Both the position numbers and the translations under genes were made by a program. From contig NZ_BJUB01000008.1 in the NCBI RefSeq assembly GCF_007989805.1, positions 62,001 through 126,000 of the forward strand: a stretch of DNA of 64,000 nucleotides, read 5' to 3'. This stretch comes from Cellulomonas xylanilytica (GTDB taxonomy: Bacteria > Actinomycetota > Actinomycetes > Actinomycetales > Cellulomonadaceae). Positions 43,176 through 51,760 of this stretch are shown here, one piece after another. Under the pieces are notes generated by a model. That model saw nothing but the letters and a program-made list of their open reading frames with translations, was not told where the DNA came from and searched no databases. Position 1 is the first letter of the stretch; each line of letters begins with the position of its first letter.

Positions 43176-43204
43176 TCCGTATGTCGGCGGGCATCAGTTA
43201 GGGT
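43175..43204 (+). promoter_or_regulatory. Possible secY promoter
   Basis: TAGGGT (43199-43204) is a fair -10; TTCCGT (43175-43180) lies 18 bp upstream as a weak -35. The position just after the rplO terminator supports it, but the match is modest. Confidence 0.35.
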
Positions 43205-43291
43205 GCCCCGGTGCTCGCGACTCGTCGCGGGCTGCACGGCCGGAATGGCCCGGTCGTACGAGATGCCGCTCCGGCGGCCCAGGAGGACCAG

Positions 43292-44587
43292 GTGCTAGGC
43301 GCATTCGTGCGGGCGTTCCGGACGCCCGACCTGCGGCGCAAGCTGCTCTTCACCATCGGGATCATGGTGCTCTTCCGTGTCGGCTCGTTCTTGCCGACGC
43401 CGGGTGTGTCGTACCCGAACGTGCAGACGTGTATCGAGCAGTCGCAGGGCAACGACCTGCTCGGGCTGGTGAACCTGTTCAGCGGCGGAGCACTGCTCCA
43501 GCTCTCGGTGTTCGCGCTCGGGATCATGCCGTACATCACGGCGAGCATCATCGTGCAGCTGCTCCGGGTGGTCATCCCTCGGTTCGAGGAGCTGCACAAG
43601 GAGGGCCAGTCCGGCACCGCCAAGTTGACGCAGTACACGCGGTACCTGACGATCGGCCTCGCGGTCCTGCAGTCGACGACGATCATCACGGTCGCGCGCA
43701 GCGGTCAGCTGTTCGCCGGCTGCACCGTCGAGGTCATCCCGAACGACTCCTGGCAGACGCTCCTGCTCATGGTCATCACCATGACGGCCGGTACCGGCCT
43801 GATCATGTGGCTCGGCGAGCTCATCACGGAGCGCGGCGTCGGCAACGGCATGTCGCTGCTCATCTTCACGTCGATCGCGGCGAGCTTCCCCGGTGCCATG
43901 TGGTCCATCGCCGGTGGCGACAACGGCATCTCGAAGTTCATCGTAGTCATGGCGATCGTCGTCCTGGTCATCGCGCTGGTCGTCTTCGTCGAGCAGTCGC
44001 AGCGCCGCGTGCCGGTCCAGTACGCCAAGCGGATGGTCGGCCGCCGCATGTACGGCGGGTCGAGCACCTACATCCCGATCAAGATCAACATGGCCGGTGT
44101 CATCCCGGTGATCTTCGCGTCGTCGCTGCTCGCGGTGCCGGGCCTGCTCGCGCAGTTCGGCGACCCGGCGGCGGGCTGGGTCCAGTGGGTCACCCGCTAC
44201 CTGGCGTCGCCCAGCGCCCCGCTGCACCTGGCGATCTACGTCGTCCTCATCATCTTCTTCTGCTACTTCTACACCGCGATCACGTTCAACCCGGACGAGG
44301 TCGCCGACAACATGAAGAAGTACGGCGGCTTCATCCCCGGCATCCGTGCCGGGCGGCCGACCGCCGAGTACCTCGACTACGTCATCTCGCGGATCACCGC
44401 GCCCGGCTCGATCTACCTGGCGATCGTGGCGCTGATCCCGACCATCGCGTTCATCGTCCTGGGCGTCGGCGCGAACATCCCGTTCGGTGGGGCCTCGATC
44501 CTCATCGTCGTGGGTGTCGGTCTCGAGACCGTCAAGCAGATCGAGTCCCAGCTGCAGCAGCGGCACTACGAAGGGTTCTTGCGTTGA
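43292..44587 (+). CDS. secY: Preprotein translocase subunit SecY
   Basis: SecY is the pore of the SecYEG channel. The 431-residue protein has about ten membrane segments, the N-terminal AFVRAFRTPDLRRKLLFTIG, the plug/TM2 region with LGIMPYITASIIVQLL, GELITERGVGNGMSLLIF and the cytoplasmic loop KRMVGRRMYGGSSTYIPIKIN (as consecutive segments). I chose GTG at 43292 because AGGAGG lies 5 nt upstream; the frame is open further upstream. The stop overlaps adk by 4 nt. Confidence 0.97.
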   Translation: MLGAFVRAFRTPDLRRKLLFTIGIMVLFRVGSFLPTPGVSYPNVQTCIEQSQGNDLLGLVNLFSGGALLQLSVFALGIMPYITASIIVQLLRVVIPRFEELHKEGQSGTAKLTQYTRYLTIGLAVLQSTTIITVARSGQLFAGCTVEVIPNDSWQTLLLMVITMTAGTGLIMWLGELITERGVGNGMSLLIFTSIAASFPGAMWSIAGGDNGISKFIVVMAIVVLVIALVVFVEQSQRRVPVQYAKRMVGRRMYGGSSTYIPIKINMAGVIPVIFASSLLAVPGLLAQFGDPAAGWVQWVTRYLASPSAPLHLAIYVVLIIFFCYFYTAITFNPDEVADNMKKYGGFIPGIRAGRPTAEYLDYVISRITAPGSIYLAIVALIPTIAFIVLGVGANIPFGGASILIVVGVGLETVKQIESQLQQRHYEGFLR

Positions 44588-45165
44588 GCACCCGTCTCGT
44601 CCTGCTCGGCCCTCCGGGTGCGGGCAAGGGCACCCAGGCCGCGCGCCTCGCCGAGCGCTTCGGGGTGCCCGCCATCTCCACCGGGGACATCTTCCGCGCC
44701 AACATCAAGGGCGGGACCCCGCTCGGCCGCACCGTGCAGGAGTACACCTCTCGCGGCGCGCTCGTGCCGGACTCGGTCACCAACGACATGGTGCGCGACC
44801 GGCTGGCGCAGGACGACGCCGCGGACGGCTTCCTGCTCGACGGGTACCCCCGCAACGTGGCGCAGGTCGGCGAGCTCGACGCGATCCTCGCCGACGCCGG
44901 CCTGACGCTCGACCTGGCGGTGGAGATCACCGCGGACCCGGACGTCGTGGCCGAGCGTCTGCTGAAGCGCGCCGAGATCGAGGGCCGCGACGACGACACC
45001 GAGGACGTCATCCGTCACCGGCTCGACGTCTACGCCCAGGAGACCGCCCCGATCGCGCACGTCTACGCCGAGCGCGGCCTGCTCGTGCAGGTCGACGGGA
45101 TCGGCGACGTCGACGCGGTCACCGAGCGTCTGGCCGCGGCGATCGGCGCCACCAGCGGGCGCTGA
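44584..45165 (+). CDS. adk: Adenylate kinase
   Basis: Catalyses ATP + AMP to 2 ADP. The 193-residue protein has the P-loop LLGPPGAGKGTQ, AISTGDIFRANI, the FLLDGYPRN motif and LLKRAEIEGRDDDTEDVIR; it is the short-lid form without a zinc-binding LID, the usual actinobacterial type. TTG start overlapping the secY stop (TTGA). Second gene of secY-adk-map. Confidence 0.97.
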   Translation: MSTRLVLLGPPGAGKGTQAARLAERFGVPAISTGDIFRANIKGGTPLGRTVQEYTSRGALVPDSVTNDMVRDRLAQDDAADGFLLDGYPRNVAQVGELDAILADAGLTLDLAVEITADPDVVAERLLKRAEIEGRDDDTEDVIRHRLDVYAQETAPIAHVYAERGLLVQVDGIGDVDAVTERLAAAIGATSGR

Positions 45166-45166
45166 C

Positions 45167-46009
45167 GTGTTCGGGCGCGAACGGATCGAGTACAAGACGC
45201 CGGAGCAGGTGCTGCTGATGCGCCGCGCCGGCCTGGTGGTCGCCGAGGCGCTTGCGGCGGTCCGTGAGCGTGCGGTGCCGGGCGTCACCACGGGGCAGCT
45301 CGACGCGGTCGCGGCAGAGGTCATCGGGGACCACGACGCGAAGGCGTCCTTCCTCGGCTACCACGGCTACCCGGCGACCCTCTGCGTGTCCGTGAACGAC
45401 GAGGTCGTGCACGGGATCCCTGGGCCGCGGGTGCTCGAGGCGGGCGACGTGGTCTCGATCGACTGCGGCGCGATCGTCGAGGGGTGGCACGGCGACTCCG
45501 CGATCACGGTGGTCCTCGACGGTGCCGCGCCGGACGACGTCGACCTGGCAGCCACGACCGAGCGGGCCATGTGGTCCGGCATCGCGGCGCTCGCCGGCGC
45601 CGAGCGCCTCGGCGCGGTGGGGGAGGCGGTGGAGGACGTCGTCGACGCCGCCGAGGAGGCCGGTCTGAACGGCGGTGCACGCTACGGCCTCGTCGAGGAG
45701 TACGTCGGTCACGGGATCGGCACGGCCATGCACCAGCCGCCCGACGTCCCGAACTTCCGCAGCAGGGACCGCGGCCCTCGCGTCCGTCCCGGTCTGTGCG
45801 TGGCGGTCGAACCGATGATCGTGCGCGGGCAGCGGTTCACGCAGATCCTCGACGACGACTGGACCGTGGTCACGTCCGACGGCTCGCGCGCGTCGCACTG
45901 GGAGCACACGGTCGCCGTCCTGGAGGACGGGATCTGGGTGCTGACCGCCGCCGACGGTGGTGTCGAGCAGCTCGGTGCGCTCGGTGTCACCGTCGCGCCG
46001 CTCGGCTGA
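45167..46009 (+). CDS. map: Methionine aminopeptidase
   Basis: Removes the initiator Met from new proteins after deformylation. The 280-residue protein has the catalytic His in SFLGYHGYPATLC, the metal ligands in VVSIDCGAI and WHGDSAITV, GHGIGTAMHQPP, AVEPMIV and SHWEHTVAV. No N-terminal SH3-binding or zinc-finger extension is present. GTG start 1 bp after adk. Confidence 0.96.
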   Translation: MFGRERIEYKTPEQVLLMRRAGLVVAEALAAVRERAVPGVTTGQLDAVAAEVIGDHDAKASFLGYHGYPATLCVSVNDEVVHGIPGPRVLEAGDVVSIDCGAIVEGWHGDSAITVVLDGAAPDDVDLAATTERAMWSGIAALAGAERLGAVGEAVEDVVDAAEEAGLNGGARYGLVEEYVGHGIGTAMHQPPDVPNFRSRDRGPRVRPGLCVAVEPMIVRGQRFTQILDDDWTVVTSDGSRASHWEHTVAVLEDGIWVLTAADGGVEQLGALGVTVAPLG

Positions 46010-46048
46010 GTGGCGGAGCTACCCGGCAGTACGTCCAACCAGGTGAAC

Positions 46049-46068
46049 TTGTGTCCAGTTATCCACAA
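46049..46068. other. DnaA-box-like site within an inverted repeat
   Basis: TTATCCACA (46059-46067) equals the classic DnaA box, and TTGTG (46049-46053)/CACAA (46064-46068) form an inverted repeat over it. It lies 40 bp after map in the 251-bp spacer 46010-46260, which also holds the start region of the surface-protein gene. A single box is not an origin; it could be a DnaA-sensitive promoter site or chance. Confidence 0.4.
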
Positions 46069-46260
46069 ATCGCCTGGGATCGGGTGAATCGGACGCGCGT
46101 TGACCGGTTTGTCGGATACGGTCCTGACCGGCGGTGAACGATCCGCCACGGGTGCTCCTCGGGGCCCGCACGGTCTGGTCCGCGCGGTGAGGGGTGTGAG
46201 CACCCGACTCCGGCAGTCGCGTGGTCAGCGCGCGCCTGCACTCGACGTGATGGGTGACTC

Positions 46261-47241
46261 ATGCAGCGCAGCGTTCTTCCCTCCCCGACCTCTCCCCGAC
46301 ACGGCCGTCGGCGCGCGCGTCTGCTCGGCGCCCTCGCCCTCACCTCGGCCCTCCTCGTCGGACTCGGCGCCGGCGCGGCGCAGGCGCACGACCGCCCCAG
46401 CACCGGTGGCTACGGCGGCGGCCACGGCGGCGGCGGTCCGAAGACGCCGCCCAAGCCCGCTGAGCCGCAGACCACGGGTGCGTACGTGTACCTGAAGAAG
46501 GACGCGAGCAAGCCCGCGTCCTGGGAGAACTCGACCCAGCAGTACCTCGTGGCCACGTGGCCCGGGGCCTCGTGGCGCGACCTCACCCTCGAGGAGGTCG
46601 CGGCAGCCCTGCCCGCCGAGCTGGCGCTCTGTGGAGACGTGTGGGGAGTCCAGCAGGACAAGGCGTGGGGTGACGAGACCGTCTTCACCGAGAACAAGGC
46701 GCCGTCCTACCCGAAGGACTTCATCGGCTGGCGCACGAAGGACAACCCGAAGGGTGCGATCTTCGCCGCCAAGCACTGGGACCTGTCCGCGATGGTGAAC
46801 GTGCCGCCGTGCGGTCCGGTCCCGACGGAGACGCCCAGCGCCACGCCGACGCCGACTCAGACGTCGACGCCGACGCCCACGCCGGTCGAGACCCCGACGC
46901 CGACCCCGTCGCAGACCGTGACGCCGCCGGCACCGACGCCGTCGGTGACGCCGACGCCGATCGCGGAGGTGGACGACGAGCCGACGCCGACGCCGAGCGC
47001 GACGGCTCCGGCGCCGACCACGACCCCGGCTCCCACGACGACCCCGACGGCCGAGGTCCTGGCCGCGACGCCGAGCCCCAGCGCGTCGTTCTACTCGGAG
47101 GTCCTGGCCAACGGGAGCACGGGCGGTGCGACGCTCGCCGCCACCGGCTCGTCCCCGCTGCCCGGCCTGCTCGCGGGCGGGATCCTGGTGCTCTCGGGTG
47201 CCGCCCTGCTCCTGCTGCGCCGTCACCGCGCGACGAGCTGA
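46261..47241 (+). CDS. Secreted protein with LAATG sortase (class E-like) anchor
   Basis: A 326-residue exported protein. A basic N-terminus and hydrophobic core (21-40) end in AQA-H (cleavage after about residue 42). Residues 43-60 are Gly/His-rich. Residues about 65-185 form a domain with conserved Trp and two Cys (LCGDVW, VPPCGP) that I do not recognise. Residues 186-270 are Pro-Thr repeats spanning the wall. The C-terminus has LAATG (about 292-296), a membrane segment (about 301-318) and RRHR, the sorting signal used by class E sortases in Actinobacteria. It is an insertion between map and infA in an otherwise conserved operon and has its own terminator. Confidence 0.85.
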   Translation: MQRSVLPSPTSPRHGRRRARLLGALALTSALLVGLGAGAAQAHDRPSTGGYGGGHGGGGPKTPPKPAEPQTTGAYVYLKKDASKPASWENSTQQYLVATWPGASWRDLTLEEVAAALPAELALCGDVWGVQQDKAWGDETVFTENKAPSYPKDFIGWRTKDNPKGAIFAAKHWDLSAMVNVPPCGPVPTETPSATPTPTQTSTPTPTPVETPTPTPSQTVTPPAPTPSVTPTPIAEVDDEPTPTPSATAPAPTTTPAPTTTPTAEVLAATPSPSASFYSEVLANGSTGGATLAATGSSPLPGLLAGGILVLSGAALLLLRRHRATS

Positions 47242-47267
47242 CTGAGCACCGGCTGATCTAGCGGGGG

Positions 47268-47296
47268 AGGGCCGCCGTCGAGTCGACGGCGGCCCT
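47268..47296 (+). terminator. Terminator hairpin after the surface-protein gene
   Basis: A 13-bp stem (47268-47280 with 47284-47296) around a 3-nt loop AGT, followed by TCGC. It closes the secreted-protein gene and isolates infA. The rest of 47242-47636 holds the infA promoter and a GC-rich leader; I see no gene there. Confidence 0.75.
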
Positions 47297-47462
47297 TCGC
47301 TCGTCCGCTGCCGGCCCGGGGCGAGGCGGGGCCGCGTGCGCAGGGTCGCGATCGTGCAGGCGCGGGGCCACGTCGGCCTCGCGGAGGCGGTCGTGCCGGC
47401 GGGGTGCGGTCGCACTGTGTCGGACGGCACAGGCCCGGGCGGACCGACGGCCCCGGCATGGT

Positions 47463-47491
47463 TTCGTCCCGTGGGCCTGATGGCGTAAGAT
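47463..47491 (+). promoter_or_regulatory. infA operon promoter
   Basis: TTCGTC (47463-47468) and TAAGAT (47486-47491) are spaced by 17 bp, with GGCG just before the -10. A start near 47498 would leave about 140 nt before infA. Confidence 0.6.
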
Positions 47492-47636
47492 TGTCCGTTG
47501 GGTGTGCGCCCGGTTCTCGTGGCGCGACGTACCCACAGATGTTCCCAGCAGGATCCCACCACGCCGACCTCGTCCACTCCTGGGCGGGGGCCGCCGAGGT
47601 GGGCTGATCCATCAGGACCGACAGTTAGCGGAGGAT

Positions 47637-47858
47637 ATGGCGAAGAAGGACGGTGTCATCGAGATCGAGGGCAGCGTCGTGGAGGCTCTGCCCAACGCGA
47701 TGTTCCGCGTGGAGCTCACCAACGGCCACAAGGTGCTCGCCCACATCTCGGGCAAGATGCGACAGCACTACATCCGGATCCTCCCCGAGGACCGGGTGGT
47801 GGTCGAGCTGAGCCCGTACGACCTGTCCCGTGGCCGGATCGTCTACCGCTACAAGTAA
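47637..47858 (+). CDS. infA: Translation initiation factor IF-1
   Basis: IF-1 occupies the A site during initiation. The 73-residue OB-fold protein reads [20 protein letters not shown], then [20 protein letters not shown], and ends [14 protein letters not shown]. The ATG is preceded by GCGGAGGAT. First gene of the infA-rpmJ-rpsM-rpsK-rpoA-rplQ group. Confidence 0.98.
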   Translation: MAKKDGVIEIEGSVVEALPNAMFRVELTNGHKVLAHISGKMRQHYIRILPEDRVVVELSPYDLSRGRIVYRYK

Positions 47859-47927
47859 CAGCCACTCGAACACGCCGTCACACCTCGGGCCTGACCCGGG
47901 AGCAGAGCGGCGGCGGAGGAACACGCG

Positions 47928-48041
47928 ATGAAGGTCAAGCCCAGCGTCAAGAAGATCTGCGACAAGTGCAAGGTGATCCGCCGGCACGGTCGCGTCCAGG
48001 TGATCTGCGAGAACCTGCGCCACAAGCAGCGCCAGGGCTGA
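47928..48041 (+). CDS. rpmJ: 50S ribosomal protein L36
   Basis: L36 (bL36) is the smallest 50S protein. Translating from ATG at 47928 gives 37 residues beginning [20 protein letters not shown] and ending RHKQRQG, with the zinc ligands CxxC, a third Cys and His of the C+ form. GGCGGAGGAACACGCG precedes the start. It is positioned, as usual, between infA and rpsM. Confidence 0.97.
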   Translation: MKVKPSVKKICDKCKVIRRHGRVQVICENLRHKQRQG

Positions 48042-48136
48042 TGCCCTGACGCCGGTCCGTCGGACCAGCAGCTCGACCAGCACCACCGGCTCCGCAGAGA
48101 GACTTCTCTCGAGGGGCCAGCAAGCGCACAGCCACT

Positions 48137-48154
48137 CCGGCGGTCATCCGCCGG
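48137..48154 (+). other. Stem-loop between rpmJ and rpsM
   Basis: CCGGCGG (48137-48143) pairs perfectly with CCGCCGG (48148-48154) around TCAT within the 199-bp spacer 48042-48240. There is no U-tract, so it is probably a leader structure of rpsM. Confidence 0.4.
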
Positions 48155-48240
48155 TGCACCCTCGGTCGGAGGCCGGGGCCCGCAGCACGCGGGAGGGCAG
48201 TGCGGCAGACCTCCGAAGCAGTTCAGGAGCCACCAGGCAC

Positions 48241-48621
48241 ATGGCACGTCTTATCGGCGTCGACCTCCCCCGCGAGAAGCGGCTCGAGATCGCGCTCACC
48301 TACATCTACGGGGTCGGCCGTACCCGCGCCCAGGCAACTCTGGCCGCGACCGGCATCAGCCCGGACCTGCGCGTGAAGGACCTCGGCGACGCCGAGCTCG
48401 TCGCGCTGCGTGACTTCCTCGAGACGAGCTACAAGCTCGAGGGTGACCTTCGCCGTGAGGTCGCTGCGGACATCCGCCGCAAGGTCGAGATCGGCTGCTA
48501 CGAGGGCCTGCGCCACCGCCGTGGCCTTCCGGTGCGCGGTCAGCGCACCAAGACCAACGCGCGTACCCGCAAGGGCCCGAAGCGCACCGTCGCCGGCAAG
48601 AAGAAGGCCGGGCGCAAGTAG
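48241..48621 (+). CDS. rpsM: 30S ribosomal protein S13
   Basis: S13 (uS13) contacts P-site tRNA and forms bridges to the 50S. The 126-residue protein has [38 protein letters not shown], a helix-two-turn-helix and the basic tail [20 protein letters not shown] followed by [12 protein letters not shown]. All family blocks are present. Confidence 0.98.
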   Translation: MARLIGVDLPREKRLEIALTYIYGVGRTRAQATLAATGISPDLRVKDLGDAELVALRDFLETSYKLEGDLRREVAADIRRKVEIGCYEGLRHRRGLPVRGQRTKTNARTRKGPKRTVAGKKKAGRK

Positions 48622-48681
48622 CCCTCCGCCCCGGGCGCCTCGCGCCAGGGCAAGCCGATCAGACCTCGAGAGAAGAAGAGA

Positions 48682-49083
48682 ATGCCTCCCAAGACCCGTT
48701 CCGCCGTGCGCAAGCCGCGCCGCAAGGAGAAGAAGAACGTCTCCCACGGCCAGGCGCACATCAAGAGCACGTTCAACAACACGATCATCTCCATCACCGA
48801 CCCGACCGGCGCCGTCATCGCGTCGGCCTCGTCGGGCCAGGTGGGCTTCAAGGGCTCGCGCAAGTCGACCCCCTTCGCGGCGCAGCTCGCCGCCGAGGCG
48901 GCCGCTCGTCGCGCCCAGGAGCACGGCATGAAGAAGGTCGACGTCTTCGTCAAGGGCCCCGGCTCCGGCCGTGAGACCGCGATCCGCTCGCTGCAGGCGA
49001 CCGGGCTCGAGGTCGGCTCGATCCAGGACGTGACGCCCCAGGCGCACAACGGCTGCCGTCCGCCGAAGCGCCGGCGCGTCTGA
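48682..49083 (+). CDS. rpsK: 30S ribosomal protein S11
   Basis: S11 (uS11) lies on the 30S platform. The 133-residue protein has [40 protein letters not shown], the [20 protein letters not shown] motif and ends [14 protein letters not shown] with GAGAGAAGAAGAGA upstream. rpsD does not follow it, so S4 must be encoded elsewhere. Confidence 0.98.
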   Translation: MPPKTRSAVRKPRRKEKKNVSHGQAHIKSTFNNTIISITDPTGAVIASASSGQVGFKGSRKSTPFAAQLAAEAAARRAQEHGMKKVDVFVKGPGSGRETAIRSLQATGLEVGSIQDVTPQAHNGCRPPKRRRV

Positions 49084-49098
49084 CCGTCGGTCTCGTAC

Positions 49099-49133
49099 GG
49101 GTCGGTGCGCGACCGCGTGTCGCGCACCGACCC
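49099..49133 (+). terminator. 15-bp hairpin between rpsK and rpoA
   Basis: GGGTCGGTGCGCGAC (49099-49113) pairs perfectly with 49119-49133 around CGCGT. It is strong enough to be a partial terminator and lies where other genera have rpsD. The 145-bp spacer may carry a separate rpoA promoter, but I see no convincing one. Confidence 0.55.
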
Positions 49134-49228
49134 GGACATCCTTACGTCGACCAGGTGGACCGAGACCAGGTCGGCTCGTAGTACTGCGCAGCGTCATATG
49201 GCGGACGCCCGCTGAGAGGAAACACACC

Positions 49229-50239
49229 GTGCTGATTGCACAGCGCCCCACCCTGACCGAAGAGGTCATCTCGGAGAACCGGTCGCGGTTCTCCATCGAG
49301 CCGCTGGAGCCGGGTTTCGGCTACACGCTCGGCAACTCGCTCCGCCGGACGCTGCTGTCCTCCATCCCCGGTGCCGCAGTCACGTCCATCCGGATCGACG
49401 GCGTGCTGCACGAGTTCTCCACCGTGCCGGGCGTCAAGGAGGACGTCACCGAGATCATCCTCAACATCAAGCAGCTGGTCGTCTCCTCGGAGAACGACGA
49501 GCCCGTCGTGATGTACCTGCGCAAGCAGGGCGCCGGTGAGGTCAGCGCCGCGGACATCGTGCCGCCGGCCGGTGTCGAGGTGCACAACCCCGACCTGCAC
49601 CTCGCCACGCTCAACGACAAGGGCAAGCTCGAGATCGAGCTGACCGTCGAGCGCGGTCGTGGGTACGTGTCGGCGAACCAGAACAAGTCGTTCGACACCG
49701 AGATCGGCCGTATCCCGGTCGACTCGATCTACTCGCCGGTCCTCAAGGTGACCTACAAGGTCGAGGCGACGCGTGTCGAGCAGCGCACGGACTTCGACAA
49801 GCTGGTCGTCGACGTCGAGACCAAGTCGGCGATCGGCCCGCGTGACGCGCTGGCCTCCGCCGGCAAGACCCTCGTCGAGCTGTTCGGCCTGGCGCGCGAG
49901 CTGAACATCGAGGCCGAGGGCATCGAGATCGGCCCGTCGCCGACCGACGCTGCGCTCGCCGCGGACCTCGCTCTGCCGATCGAGGACCTGCAGCTCACGA
50001 TCCGCTCGTACAACTGCCTCAAGCGTGAGGGCATCCACTCCGTGGGTGAGCTCGTCGCCCGGTCCGAGGCGGACCTCCTGGACATCCGCAACTTCGGTGC
50101 GAAGTCCATCACCGAGGTCAAGGAGAAGCTCGCCGAGCTCGGCCTGACGCTCAAGGACAGCCCGCTCGACTTCGACCCGTCCTCCACCGCCTACTACGGC
50201 GACGACGAGGGCGACTTCGTCGAGGACGAGCAGTACTGA
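49229..50239 (+). CDS. rpoA: DNA-directed RNA polymerase subunit alpha
   Basis: Alpha nucleates RNA polymerase assembly and contacts upstream DNA and activators. The 336-residue protein has the N-terminal dimerisation domain (about 1-230, with [20 protein letters not shown]) and the C-terminal domain (about 250-320, with [20 protein letters not shown] and [15 protein letters not shown]), then an acidic tail [15 protein letters not shown] start with GAGAGGAAACACACC upstream. Confidence 0.98.
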   Translation: MLIAQRPTLTEEVISENRSRFSIEPLEPGFGYTLGNSLRRTLLSSIPGAAVTSIRIDGVLHEFSTVPGVKEDVTEIILNIKQLVVSSENDEPVVMYLRKQGAGEVSAADIVPPAGVEVHNPDLHLATLNDKGKLEIELTVERGRGYVSANQNKSFDTEIGRIPVDSIYSPVLKVTYKVEATRVEQRTDFDKLVVDVETKSAIGPRDALASAGKTLVELFGLARELNIEAEGIEIGPSPTDAALAADLALPIEDLQLTIRSYNCLKREGIHSVGELVARSEADLLDIRNFGAKSITEVKEKLAELGLTLKDSPLDFDPSSTAYYGDDEGDFVEDEQY

Positions 50240-50313
50240 CGCCGGGGACGTAGACGGGCCGCTCCACACCGGCCCGTCTCCAGCCCATCACTGGAACTCA
50301 AGGAGTAATAACC

Positions 50314-50874
50314 ATGCCTACGCCCACCAAGGGTCCCCGGCTCGGTGGCGGACCGGCGCACGAGCGGCTGATCCTCGCGAACCTCGCGACGTCGCTGTTC
50401 GAGCACAAGCGCATCACGACGACCGAGACGAAGGCCAAGCGCCTGCGTCCGCTCGCCGAGCGCCTCATCACGTTCGCCAAGCGTGGAGACCTGCACGCCC
50501 GCCGCCGCGTGATGACCGTCGTCAAGGACAAGTCCGTCGTGCACGCGCTGTTCACCGAGATCGCCCCGGCTGTCGCCGAGCGTCAGGGTGGCTACACGCG
50601 CATCACGAAGATCGGCCCCCGCAAGGGCGACAACGCCCCCATGGCCGTCATCGAGCTCGTGCTCGAGCCGCTCTCCCCGAAGCAGGCCGTCGTGAAGGAG
50701 GCCACCAAGGCCACCTCGAAGGCCGCGCCCAAGGCGAAGAAGGCCGACGCGGTCGAGGACAAGCCGGTCGAGGACGCGCCCGTCGAGGACGCCGCCGTCG
50801 AGGACGCCCCCGTCGAGGACGCGCCCGCCGAGGACGCGCCCGCCGAGTCGAAGGACGACGCCGACAAGGCGTGA
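50314..50874 (+). CDS. rplQ: 50S ribosomal protein L17 with an acidic C-terminal extension
   Basis: L17 (bL17) lies at the tunnel exit. Residues 1-125 are a standard L17 ([58 protein letters not shown]). Residues about 130-186 are an added tail: a Lys/Ala-rich stretch followed by seven or so [12 protein letters not shown] repeats. Extended L17 tails occur in Actinobacteria. Last gene of the alpha group, followed by a terminator. Confidence 0.97.
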   Translation: MPTPTKGPRLGGGPAHERLILANLATSLFEHKRITTTETKAKRLRPLAERLITFAKRGDLHARRRVMTVVKDKSVVHALFTEIAPAVAERQGGYTRITKIGPRKGDNAPMAVIELVLEPLSPKQAVVKEATKATSKAAPKAKKADAVEDKPVEDAPVEDAAVEDAPVEDAPAEDAPAESKDDADKA

Positions 50875-50890
50875 TCCGACAGCACGTCGA

Positions 50891-50922
50891 GAAGGCCCGG
50901 GACCCGCTGGTCCCGGGCCTTC
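50891..50922 (+). terminator. Terminator hairpin after rplQ
   Basis: GAAGGCCCGGGACC (50891-50904) pairs perfectly over 14 bp with 50909-50922 around CGCT, 16 bp after the rplQ stop. Confidence 0.85.
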
Positions 50923-50988
50923 CGTCGTCCCGGTCCCGCTCCCTCGTGCACGGGGCGACGGTCGACGAGCGAGCCTAGAGTCGGAGGC

Positions 50989-51747
50989 ATGAGCATGCCG
51001 GTCGTCCTCGTGCACGGGCTGCGCACCTCCCGCACGATGTGGCGGGCGCAGGTCGAGGCGCTGGAGCGGGTGGGGCGCCGCGCGGTCGCGGTGGACCTGC
51101 CCGGCCACGGCACCCGGATCGGTGAGCCGTTCACGCTGGACGCGGCCGTGGGCACGGTGGCGGACGCGATCGACGAGCTCGGTGGGCGGGCGTTCGTCGT
51201 GGGCCTCTCCCTCGGCGGGTACGTGGCGATCCGGCACGCAGCACGCCACCCGCAGCAGGTGGCCGGGCTGATCGCCGCGTCCTGCTCGACGCGCCCCCAC
51301 AGGGTCCTGCTGGCGGGGTGGTCGTTCGGTGCCCGGGGGATCGCGCGGTTGTCGGACAGAGGAGCGCGCCTCAACCAGTTCTTCGTGGACCTCGCACTGC
51401 CCCCCGTCGGCGCGGCCGACGTCGGCGCCGGTGGCTTCGCGCTCGACGCCACGAACGAGGTCCTGGCCGAGATGTCGATCGCCACACCGCTGGCGGACCT
51501 GGCGCGGGTCGAGGCGCCGGTGTGGCTGGTCAACGGCGCGTTCGACCACTTCCGCGGCGAGGAGCGGCAGTTCCTGGCCGCGTGCCGGGACGGGCGGCTG
51601 GTCGTGGTGCCGCGGGCGACGCACCTGGTGAGCCTGGTCCAGCCGGCGCGGTTCACGCGTGTCCTGCTCGAGGCGCTGGACGAGGTCGAGGCGAGGTCGC
51701 AGGCGGTGGCCGCGTCGACGGACGCAGGCGGTCGGCGACAGGGCTGA
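50989..51747 (+). CDS. Alpha/beta hydrolase
   Basis: A 252-residue alpha/beta-hydrolase-fold protein. The oxyanion region reads VVLVHGLRTSRTMW, the nucleophile elbow is GLSLGGY (Ser about 93), and later NGAFDHF and RATHLVSL supply the likely acid and histidine. It resembles small cytoplasmic esterases or haloperoxidase-like hydrolases; the substrate is unknown. TAGAGT (50976-50981) lies 7 nt before the ATG, suggesting a leaderless message; the second ATG, at 50995, has GGAGG at good spacing, so the exact start is uncertain. It is convergent with the ROK gene. Confidence 0.82.
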   Translation: MSMPVVLVHGLRTSRTMWRAQVEALERVGRRAVAVDLPGHGTRIGEPFTLDAAVGTVADAIDELGGRAFVVGLSLGGYVAIRHAARHPQQVAGLIAASCSTRPHRVLLAGWSFGARGIARLSDRGARLNQFFVDLALPPVGAADVGAGGFALDATNEVLAEMSIATPLADLARVEAPVWLVNGAFDHFRGEERQFLAACRDGRLVVVPRATHLVSLVQPARFTRVLLEALDEVEARSQAVAASTDAGGRRQG

Positions 51748-51760
51748 CCGGCGGTCGGGG

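Noticed and set aside
46059..46067. Replication origin
   Set aside because: Only one DnaA box, no AT-rich unwinding region and no dnaA/dnaN neighbours.
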